The notes under the pieces were generated by a model. That model ran no database searches. It was not told the origin of the DNA and saw only the letters and a list, made by a program, of their open reading frames with translations. Below, piece by piece: positions 1 to 5,197 of a DNA stretch of 5,197 nt. Every line of letters begins with the position of its first letter. The stretch's first letter is position 1. The stretch is taken from contig JAFZFL010000140.1 in the NCBI GenBank assembly GCA_017555925.1, positions 1 through 5,197 of the forward strand. The letters run 5' to 3'. The DNA is from Bacteroidales bacterium. Its GTDB lineage: Bacteria; Bacteroidota; Bacteroidia; Bacteroidales; UBA932. The position numbers and the translations under genes were made by a program.

Positions 1-1157
1 GTGAGACCGGTTTTGATATTACTGCAGCTTCTGAGGTTATGGCCATTCTTTGTCTTTCTAATGATATTGAAGATTTGAAGAGACGTTTGGGAAATATCTT
101 CATAGGTTACACCTTTGATAAGAAACCAATCTATGCCCGTGATCTTAAGGCACACGGAGCTATGGCAGCTCTTCTTAAAGATGCAATAAAACCAAACCTT
201 GTGCAGACTCTTGAGGGTACTCCTGCATTTATTCACGGAGGTCCGTTTGCAAATATTGCGCAGGGTACAAATACAGTTATTGCAACCAAAACGGCTCTTG
301 CCCTTTCTGATTATACAATTACTGAGGCTGGTTTCGGTTTTGATTTGGGAGCAGAGAAGTTCCTTGACATAAAGTGCCGTTTCTCCGGGCTGAATCCGCA
401 GGCTGTAGTTCTTGTAGCAACAGTAAGAGCCATAAAGTATCACGGAGGAATGTCGTTGAAAGAGCTTAAGGAGGAGACAACCGCTTGTGCAGATGGTGTT
501 TGCAGTATAGATGAGATAACCCGCAGACTGGAGGCTGTAAAAAAAGGTATAGAAAATCTGCAGAAGCATATAGAGAATATCAAGCAGTTCAATCTTGTTC
601 CGGTTGTTGCAATCAACCGTTTTGTTACAGATGCTCCAGAGGAGTTGGAATACATTAAGGAGTATTGCAATCAGATGGGTGCGCAAGCCTCTATTGTTGA
701 GGTATGGAGCAAAGGTGGTGAAGGTGCAGTAGAGTTGGCAAATATGGTAGTGGAACAGATAAGCAAAGTTCCTGCAGACCACAAGTTCCAACCTCTATAT
801 GAACTTGACAAGCCTGTTACAGAGAAGATTGAGACTATTGCCCGTAAGATATATGGCGCACAGGCTGTAGATTATACACCAAAAGCAAAAGCAGATTTGA
901 AGAAGATTGCAGATTTGGGTCTCGACGGTCTGGCTATATGTATGGCAAAAACCCAGAAATCCCTTTCGGACAATCCTAATCTTTTGGGCCGTCCTAAAGA
1001 TTTTGTGGTAACTGTAAGGGAGATTGAGATTGCATCCGGAGCTGGATTCCTTATTCCAATTACCGGAGAGATAATGCGTATGCCGGGATTGCCTGAAGAG
1101 CCTGCATCTGAAAGGATAGACATTACTGAAGAGGGTGAGATTCTGGGTCTTTTCTAA
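1..1157 (+). CDS. fhs: Formate--tetrahydrofolate ligase, C-terminal part (5' end outside window)
   Basis: This cytosolic enzyme joins formate to tetrahydrofolate using ATP, giving 10-formyltetrahydrofolate for purine synthesis and other one-carbon reactions. The reading frame is open from base 3 (E-T-G-F-D-I-T-A-A-S-E-V-M), so the ATG at 39 is an internal methionine and not the start. About 384 residues are visible out of roughly 555 in the family. The N-terminal region with the ATP-binding P-loop is therefore missing from the window. Recognisable family segments are GFDITAASEVMAILCL, TLEGTPAFIHGGPFANIAQG, and VATVRAIKYHGG at 414-449, which matches the second family signature except for I in place of L. 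The ending GEILGLF is typical, so the 3' end is intact. No frameshift is seen. The identification is firm. The araC-type gene follows after only 11 bases with no terminator between them. Confidence 0.96.
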   Translation, partial: ETGFDITAASEVMAILCLSNDIEDLKRRLGNIFIGYTFDKKPIYARDLKAHGAMAALLKDAIKPNLVQTLEGTPAFIHGGPFANIAQGTNTVIATKTALALSDYTITEAGFGFDLGAEKFLDIKCRFSGLNPQAVVLVATVRAIKYHGGMSLKELKEETTACADGVCSIDEITRRLEAVKKGIENLQKHIENIKQFNLVPVVAINRFVTDAPEELEYIKEYCNQMGAQASIVEVWSKGGEGAVELANMVVEQISKVPADHKFQPLYELDKPVTEKIETIARKIYGAQAVDYTPKAKADLKKIADLGLDGLAICMAKTQKSLSDNPNLLGRPKDFVVTVREIEIASGAGFLIPITGEIMRMPGLPEEPASERIDITEEGEILGLF

Positions 1158-1168
1158 TTTTAAAGCAG

Positions 1169-2041
1169 ATGCATCATAAAGATCCCAAAGAGTTTATCAT
1201 ACGCAAGCTTGACAAGAGGTGTTATGAACGGCAGGATGGTGCTCATCCTGCCAGTTCTGCCCTCTTTTGTTTCTTTTATTTGAAAGAGGGATCTGTATTG
1301 GTTGATATTGGCCAGAATACATTTTTCATACAGGCCGATGATCTTGTCTTTATTCCTGCCGGACAGATGTTTAAAGTGAGATATTATGAGAACAGCCGGG
1401 GATTTATGGGCGGATTTCATCCGGAGATTGTGGCAGGAACCACTCTCGAAACAAATTCATTGGGCAGATTCCCCTTTTTGCGTCTGTGGGGCAATCCAAA
1501 AATTATTCTTGACGCTGTAAGCAGTGAGCACATAAACAACCTCTTCCAAAGAATATATGAAGAGACTCAAAACCAGCTGCCCAATAAAGAGATTATACGG
1601 GCATATCTGAATGCTGTTCTCATTGAAGCCGATGCCATATATAAAAAAGGACAACAGAAATCGGGTCATAATGGAGTTGGGGTCTGCGGGGGCAGTGGCG
1701 ATATGTTGAGCAACAGGTTTCTTGATATGATTTTTCATGCTCCTGAGGCTCAAAAAAAGTTGCCGGTAACGGAGTATGCCAAAAGATTGAATATTACACC
1801 CAATCACTTGAATAAAGTGGTTAGGGGAGTAACAGGAAAGAGCCCGTCGGAGTGGATTGAAGAGGCAATAATGGTAAAGGCAAAACTGCTTTTGAAAAAT
1901 AGTACCAAACCACTGAGTGAGATAGCTATGGAGTTGGGCATAGATGACCAGTCATACTTTTCGCGCCGTTTCAAGCTTCATGAAGGGGTAACCCCCACAG
2001 CATACCGCTCTCTCTCCTCATCCCGACAGATAAATGATTGA
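1169..2041 (+). CDS. AraC/XylS-family transcriptional regulator
   Basis: This is a predicted cytoplasmic DNA-binding regulator of 290 residues, the usual AraC-family length. Residues about 25-110 look like a cupin-type ligand-sensing domain (GSVLVDIGQNTFFIQADDLVFIPAG in pieces: short beta strands and the 'D-D-L-V-F-I-P-A-G' turn common in these sensors). A Gly-rich linker lies at about 161-178. The C-terminal double helix-turn-helix spans about 195-285. Its first HTH is around VTEYAKRLNITPNHLNKVV. The second is around LSEIAMELGIDDQSYFSRRF, followed by the classic G-V-T-P-T-A-Y-R ending. The start ATG at 1169 has no clear Shine-Dalgarno, which is normal for Bacteroidota. The gene lies between fhs (11-base gap) and the receptor gene on the same strand. 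By position it probably activates the receptor promoter, as YbtA and PchR do for siderophore receptors. Its ligand is unknown. The family call is firm and the target is inferred. Confidence 0.93.
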   Translation: MHHKDPKEFIIRKLDKRCYERQDGAHPASSALFCFFYLKEGSVLVDIGQNTFFIQADDLVFIPAGQMFKVRYYENSRGFMGGFHPEIVAGTTLETNSLGRFPFLRLWGNPKIILDAVSSEHINNLFQRIYEETQNQLPNKEIIRAYLNAVLIEADAIYKKGQQKSGHNGVGVCGGSGDMLSNRFLDMIFHAPEAQKKLPVTEYAKRLNITPNHLNKVVRGVTGKSPSEWIEEAIMVKAKLLLKNSTKPLSEIAMELGIDDQSYFSRRFKLHEGVTPTAYRSLSSSRQIND

Positions 2042-2075
2042 TTTGTCCTAATCAGGGAGTCGTATATCCTAAAGA
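2042..2075 (+). promoter_or_regulatory. Candidate AraC-type operator: direct repeat with 21-bp spacing
   Basis: The six-base word TCCTAA occurs at 2046-2051 and again at 2067-2072, exactly 21 bases apart. Allowing flanks, both copies fit TnTnTCCTAAnnA. AraC-family proteins carry two helix-turn-helix units and typically bind same-orientation half-sites about two helical turns apart. The proximal copy covers the place where the -33 element of the promoter with its -7 box at 2093-2100 should be. That is the usual arrangement for an activator contacting sigma. The binding protein is inferred to be the product of the adjacent upstream gene. A six-base repeat somewhere in an 86-base gap is not rare by chance, so the support comes from the spacing and placement. 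Confidence 0.4.
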
Positions 2076-2092
2076 AATTGAATCTATACTCT

Positions 2093-2100
2093 TATTTTTG
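2093..2100 (+). promoter_or_regulatory. Bacteroidetes-type -7 promoter element for the receptor gene
   Basis: TATTTTTG is a perfect match to the Bacteroidetes primary-sigma -7 consensus TAnnTTTG. The expected -33 TTTG, 19-21 bases upstream (about 2068-2073), is absent: the sequence there is CCTAAA. This suggests a promoter that depends on an activator. Transcription would begin a few bases after 2100, leaving an untranslated leader of about 20-25 bases before the ATG at 2128. This supports 2128 rather than the TTG at 2038 as the receptor start. Confidence 0.6.
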
Positions 2101-2127
2101 CACTCAATTTATAGTTGGGAAATTGGA

Positions 2128-4473
2128 ATGGATTCACAGGGTAAATCTCGTATTATAGAAATTGTAGGAGGAGTGCTTCTCTCTTTGGCTCTCCTGTTGC
2201 CATCCAGTGGTTATTCGGCATTTCATATGCCTCCTGACACTCTGTCGATTGAGAATGGAACAAATGCCGAATCCCTTTCAGAGGTGGCTGTTGTGGCGCA
2301 GCTCAAGCAGAGGAGCGATTTGAGATTGGAGCCGTTGAGTGGAACAACAATAAAAATGGAGGGAATAGAGAGACGGCAGATTGCAAGGTTGGGCGATTTT
2401 GCATCATATGCCCCAAATCTCTATATTCCGGATTATGGCTCAAAGATCACTTCATCTATATATATACGAGGACTTGGCAGCAGAATGGACAATCCTGCCA
2501 TAGGCTTGTATATAGATAGAGTCCCATATTTGAACAAGAATGGATTTGATACAGAATTGTGGGATATTATGAGGATGGAGGTGTTGCGTGGGCCGCAAAG
2601 TACATTATATGGAAGAAATACCATTGGAGGCATTATAAATATATATACATTGTCGCCAATGCTCTATGAGGGGGCAAGATTCTCGGCATCATTCGGCAGT
2701 GGCAACAGCTATAGTTTTAAGGCCTCAACATATAACCGTCTGAGTGACAAGGTGGGATTTTCACTCGGCGGACAATTCTACTCATCTGACGGTTTTGTTG
2801 ATAATGAGTATAATGGAAGTGATTGTGATTGGCAAATGGGCGGGACAGGCAAGTTAAGGGTTGTATACAAGCCGAACAGCCGTCTTACTATAGACAATAA
2901 CCTTACGGCAGGACAGGTGAATCAGGGGGGCTATGCCTATTCATTATATGATCCGGAAACAGCTCTGCTCAAGCCTGTAAATTACAACGACAAGAGCGGT
3001 TATAAGCGCACCTCCCTCACTTATGGTTTATCTTTTGATTATGAAACTCCTGATTATTTCTTTTCGAGTGTTACTTCCTGGCAATATCTTGACGATTGTA
3101 TGACTCTCGATCAGGATTTTACACCAAAGAGCATGTTTACCCTACAGCAGTCGCAGCATGAGCACACTTTAACTCAGGATTTTGTATTCAAGAGCCGGCA
3201 GAAAAGAGATAAAGAGCTGTCGGGAAGAGGATGGGAATGGCTTAACGGGGCAACACTATTTTATAAGAATATGCGAATGGCAGCTCCGGTGAGGTTTAAA
3301 GAGGATGGCATTAATGAACTTATCCTGCAAAATATGAATAACGGTATTCATTCAATCTTTCCCGATGCAGATATTCTTTTTGAGGAGGATGAGTTTGATA
3401 TTTGCAGCAATTTTAAGGCTCCTGTTTTTGGTGCAGCCATATATCATCAGTCACATTTCAATATTGGCAGGTTTACCTTTACCGCCGGTTTGAGGATTGA
3501 TTATGAGCATACTGAACTTGATTATCATTCGTATAGCACGCTTCATTACAGGTTTACTCTTACCATGCCTGAGTTCAAGGAGTTCAAGTCTGATCTGAAG
3601 GGGGTTGAAAAGCGCAATTTTATTGAGCCTCTTCCAAAGTTTGCAGTAAAATATTCACTTGAGGAGAGAGGAAATCTTTATGCAACGGTTTCACGCGGAT
3701 TCAAGGCCGGTGGTTACAATACGCAAATGTTTTCAGATATTTTGCAGAATCAGATGAAAAAGGGCCTCATGAGTGATTTGGGTGTCTATTTTGATGAGGA
3801 TGCAATGGCTGCAGGCTATTCTGTAGGTGAGATAATTGCATATAAGCCGGAGTATAGCTGGAATTATGAGGTGGGTGGCCATTTGAACTGGCTGGGCGGA
3901 CGTTTGACAGCAGATGCGGCGCTCTTTTATATAGGTTGTACCAACCAGCAGCTGACAGTTTTTCCAAGTGGAAAGACAACTGGACGTATGATGACAAATG
4001 CAGGACGCACCAGAAGCATGGGAGCGGAGGTTGCTTTGCGTGCAGAGATTATTGATGGAGTGGATCTCTCTGTGTCATACGGTTATACCGATGCCCGTTT
4101 TACAAAATATGATAATGGACTTAAGGATTATAAAGGCAAGTTTGTGCCTTATGTGCCACAGAATACTGTCTCGGCCAATTTGCAATATACCCTCTATTCG
4201 TTGGGCAATCTTTTGGATAAGTTAACATTGAGGGCAGCTTATAATGGTATTGGAAAGATATACTGGAATGAAGAGAACAGTTTGAGCCAGGGGTATTACT
4301 CTTTGTTTGAAGCCTCAGTATTTGCCCATAAAGGTAAGTTCTCACTTGAGTTATGGGGCAAGAACCTTACAGACACCAACTATAATGCATTTTACTTTGT
4401 TTCTGTTGGTAATGCATTTTTTTCAAAAGGCAAACCGGCTCAATATGGTGTGACACTCAGTATGGAGCTGTAG
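2128..4473 (+). CDS. TonB-dependent outer-membrane receptor
   Basis: This is a predicted 22-strand beta-barrel receptor that imports a scarce ligand across the outer membrane using TonB-ExbBD energy. The frame is open back to a TTG at 2038 that overlaps the regulator's stop. I chose ATG 2128 because it starts a good Sec signal peptide (basic start, then a hydrophobic stretch around VGGVLLSLALLLPSSGYSA) and lies just after the predicted promoter. The product is then 781 residues. Residues about 49-58 (SLSEVAVVAQ) look like a TonB box. The plug domain follows at about 65-178, with IYIRGLGSR, GLYIDRVPY and the hallmark MEVLRGPQSTLYGRNTIGG. The rest is barrel, with a conserved C-terminal stretch (LWGKNLTDTNYNAFYF) and the end QYGVTLSMEL. 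There is no N-terminal carboxypeptidase-like domain and no SusD gene follows, so it is not a SusC-type glycan importer. A siderophore-like or other small ligand is plausible but not shown. Confidence 0.93.
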   Translation: MDSQGKSRIIEIVGGVLLSLALLLPSSGYSAFHMPPDTLSIENGTNAESLSEVAVVAQLKQRSDLRLEPLSGTTIKMEGIERRQIARLGDFASYAPNLYIPDYGSKITSSIYIRGLGSRMDNPAIGLYIDRVPYLNKNGFDTELWDIMRMEVLRGPQSTLYGRNTIGGIINIYTLSPMLYEGARFSASFGSGNSYSFKASTYNRLSDKVGFSLGGQFYSSDGFVDNEYNGSDCDWQMGGTGKLRVVYKPNSRLTIDNNLTAGQVNQGGYAYSLYDPETALLKPVNYNDKSGYKRTSLTYGLSFDYETPDYFFSSVTSWQYLDDCMTLDQDFTPKSMFTLQQSQHEHTLTQDFVFKSRQKRDKELSGRGWEWLNGATLFYKNMRMAAPVRFKEDGINELILQNMNNGIHSIFPDADILFEEDEFDICSNFKAPVFGAAIYHQSHFNIGRFTFTAGLRIDYEHTELDYHSYSTLHYRFTLTMPEFKEFKSDLKGVEKRNFIEPLPKFAVKYSLEERGNLYATVSRGFKAGGYNTQMFSDILQNQMKKGLMSDLGVYFDEDAMAAGYSVGEIIAYKPEYSWNYEVGGHLNWLGGRLTADAALFYIGCTNQQLTVFPSGKTTGRMMTNAGRTRSMGAEVALRAEIIDGVDLSVSYGYTDARFTKYDNGLKDYKGKFVPYVPQNTVSANLQYTLYSLGNLLDKLTLRAAYNGIGKIYWNEENSLSQGYYSLFEASVFAHKGKFSLELWGKNLTDTNYNAFYFVSVGNAFFSKGKPAQYGVTLSMEL

Positions 4474-4532
4474 CCGGTGCTGTAAATTTTATTGGAAAAG
4501 ATTAAATGAAGTATAACTAAAAATATATAAAA

Positions 4533-5006
4533 ATGAAATCAGGAGTTTTATTTAGGTTGATGATGTGCGTGGCAGCACTATTCTGTTTTACATCTTGCTT
4601 TAATGATGATGACAACAAGGAGCTTGTTATTGATCCTCTTGGATACAACTATTCAGGCACTATTACTATCCTTGATCCGAATGATGGATCCAAATATATT
4701 GAGGATGAGGTGAAGGTGCAGGTGCAATTTGATGAAAAGGAGGAAAAAGCTACCTTGATTGTGTATAATGTGAAATTTGCAGAGGCTATGCCTGTGAGAT
4801 TGGATATGACAGTTGACGGGTTGTCGTACCAGAATGGTTCGGGTTACATTATCCTTGGCGGAAGCAATATCATTCCTTATGCTATGGGAGGCCCATTCCC
4901 TTTATACACCATTAAAGACTTTATAGGACAGCTTATGCCACAGGAGTTTGTTTTCTCAATGACTTGCGGTGAGTATCCGGTCTCATACATAGGCAAAGCA
5001 TTCTGA
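4533..5006 (+). CDS. Small predicted surface lipoprotein, possibly calycin-like beta-barrel
   Basis: The product is 157 residues. It begins with a lipoprotein signal peptide (MKSGVLFRLMMCVAALFCFTSC) whose lipobox F-T-S-C places the lipidated cysteine at residue 22. The next residues, FNDDDNKE, form an acidic run like the export signals that send Bacteroidota lipoproteins to the cell surface. The mature part, about 135 residues, alternates short polar and hydrophobic strands and has no membrane segment. Stretches such as VKFAEAMPVRLDMTVDG, NIIPYAMGGPFPLYTIKDF and FVFSMTCGEYP resemble, from memory, small calycin-like domain lipoproteins of Bacteroidales. That family match is tentative. The start has an A-rich leader (AACTAAAAATATATAAAA) and no Shine-Dalgarno. 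The gene lies 59 bases after the receptor, and no clear terminator or promoter is visible between them, so cotranscription is likely. The function is unknown. A ligand-capturing partner of the receptor is an inference from position. Confidence 0.85.
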   Translation: MKSGVLFRLMMCVAALFCFTSCFNDDDNKELVIDPLGYNYSGTITILDPNDGSKYIEDEVKVQVQFDEKEEKATLIVYNVKFAEAMPVRLDMTVDGLSYQNGSGYIILGGSNIIPYAMGGPFPLYTIKDFIGQLMPQEFVFSMTCGEYPVSYIGKAF

Positions 5007-5034
5007 CAGGAAAAGAAATATCACCGGTCCAAAA

Positions 5035-5078
5035 TGAAATGAACCCCGAAAGTTAGTGATGTGACCCCCAAAAGTTGG
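5035..5078 (+). repeat. Two tandem imperfect 22-bp repeats resembling IS3-family ends
   Basis: Unit 1 (5035-5056, core TGAACCCCGAAAGTTAG) and unit 2 (5057-5078, core TGACCCCCAAAAGTTGG) lie back to back in the same orientation. By direct comparison they match at 17 of 22 positions. Both start with TGA and carry a C-run followed by AAAGTT. Unit 2 continues into GGAC, the usual IS150-group end motif. Unit 1 is either part of the element (a subterminal transposase-binding repeat) or a remnant of another related element. The exact IS boundary is therefore uncertain: 5035 or 5057. Confidence 0.65.
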
Positions 5079-5092
5079 ACGGTTTAACATTA

Positions 5093-5197
5093 TTAAGAGG
5101 CGCTCTTAGATTGGAATAAAGCTCGGTATTGTACCGGGCTTTTTCCATTTAGCCTCAGTTTGATTCGATCATTATTGTAGTAGCGTATATACTTAAC
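5093..5197 (-). CDS. IS3-family transposase (OrfB), last 34 codons, 5' end outside window
   Basis: The reverse strand reads, without a stop from the window edge, YIRYYNNDRIKLRLNGK then SPVQYRALFQ and ends at TAA (5093-5095). YYNNDRIKLRLNGKSPVQYR is the hallmark tail of the DDE integrase-like transposase (OrfB) of the IS3 family, IS150 group. The catalytic D-D-E residues lie earlier, outside the window. OrfB is normally made as a frameshift fusion with OrfA, which cannot be checked here. The visible tail is intact, so the element may be complete. Confidence 0.9.
   Translation of the reverse strand, partial: VKYIRYYNNDRIKLRLNGKSPVQYRALFQSKSAS
5118..5144 (+). terminator. Rho-independent-type hairpin reading into the insertion sequence
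   Basis: On the plus strand, AAGCTCGGTA (5119-5128) pairs with TACCGGGCTT (5132-5141) through a three-base loop TTG. One G:U wobble is included, and an extra A-T pair forms at 5118/5142. The stem is followed by a T run ending at 5144. On the minus strand the wobble becomes a C-A mismatch and the trailing T run is broken, so the plus-strand direction is favoured. It lies inside the transposase C-terminal codons. It could stop read-through from the receptor-lipoprotein transcript into the element and serve as that operon's terminator. Confidence 0.6.

Larger units (their letters stand above)
5057..5197. mobile_element. IS3-family (IS150-like) insertion sequence, one end only, continues past window
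   Basis: The segment combines an IS150-type terminal motif (core TGACCCCCAAAAGTTGGAC at 5062-5080) with the C-terminus of an IS3-family transposase on the minus strand ending 13 bases inside it. This is therefore the 3' (right) end of the element, with most of it lying to the right. The tip is placed at TGATG (5057) by analogy with IS150-group ends, which start with TG, but it could begin at 5035 where a related 22-bp unit precedes it. The other inverted repeat and any target-site duplication are not visible. Confidence 0.85.

Noticed and set aside
440..1123. Minus-strand open frames within fhs
   Set aside because: They lie opposite a highly conserved enzyme-coding frame and have no recognisable protein features.
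1155..1162. TAATTTTA resembling a -7 promoter element right before the regulator start
   Set aside because: The final G of TAnnTTTG is missing, there is no TTTG at the right distance upstream, and it would give an essentially leaderless transcript. The resemblance is expected in AT-rich sequence.
2105..2125. Inverted repeat CAATTT (2105-2110) / AAATTG (2120-2125) just before the receptor ATG
   Set aside because: It is a six-pair, AU-rich stem with a nine-base loop, too weak to support a regulatory RNA structure without conservation data.
3998..4225. Alternative open frames inside the receptor gene on both strands, for example 3998-4225 plus and 4121-4345 minus
   Set aside because: They are shadows of a long, clearly homologous coding frame and show no recognisable domain or start signals of their own.
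4474..4532. Possible separate promoter for the lipoprotein gene (TAAATTTT at 4483-4490)
   Set aside because: It lacks the final G of the -7 consensus and has no matching -33 element. The gap is short and cotranscription with the receptor is simpler.
5007..5034. Short palindrome ACCGGT downstream of the lipoprotein stop as a terminator
   Set aside because: It is a bare six-base palindrome with no loop or T run. The convincing terminator is the hairpin at 5118-5144.

Overview
The window looks like a chromosomal stretch from a member of the Bacteroidota, probably a Bacteroidales. Three things suggest this: a perfect Bacteroidetes-type -7 promoter element (TAnnTTTG) before the receptor gene, starts preceded by A-rich rather than Shine-Dalgarno sequence, and a lipoprotein with an acidic run after its lipid-bearing cysteine, as in surface-exported Bacteroidota lipoproteins. 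The species cannot be named from the sequence alone.

Layout, left to right. Positions 1-1157 hold the 3' two-thirds of a formate--tetrahydrofolate ligase gene (fhs), a housekeeping one-carbon enzyme whose N-terminal part lies outside the window. Only 11 bases later, 1169-2041 encodes an AraC/XylS-type transcription regulator. An 86-base gap (2042-2127) contains a likely promoter and a candidate AraC-type operator, a direct repeat spaced 21 bp. Next comes a classical TonB-dependent outer-membrane receptor (2128-4473) that lacks the N-terminal extension of SusC-type glycan importers. After 59 bases comes a small predicted lipoprotein (4533-5006). The right edge (about 5035-5197) is the end of an IS3-family insertion sequence, with the last 34 codons of its transposase on the minus strand, an IS end motif, a tandem end-like repeat and a strong hairpin terminator reading into the element.

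Working model (inference): the AraC-type protein senses a ligand and activates the receptor promoter, whose -33 region is poor and is overlapped by the proximal repeat. The receptor imports that ligand across the outer membrane using TonB energy, and the small lipoprotein may be an accessory at the cell surface or in the periplasm. This resembles regulator-receptor pairs for siderophores such as YbtA-FyuA and PchR-FptA, but the substrate cannot be read from this sequence. fhs seems functionally unrelated, although it may provide read-through transcription of the regulator. The insertion sequence lies just downstream of the lipoprotein gene and does not visibly interrupt any gene.
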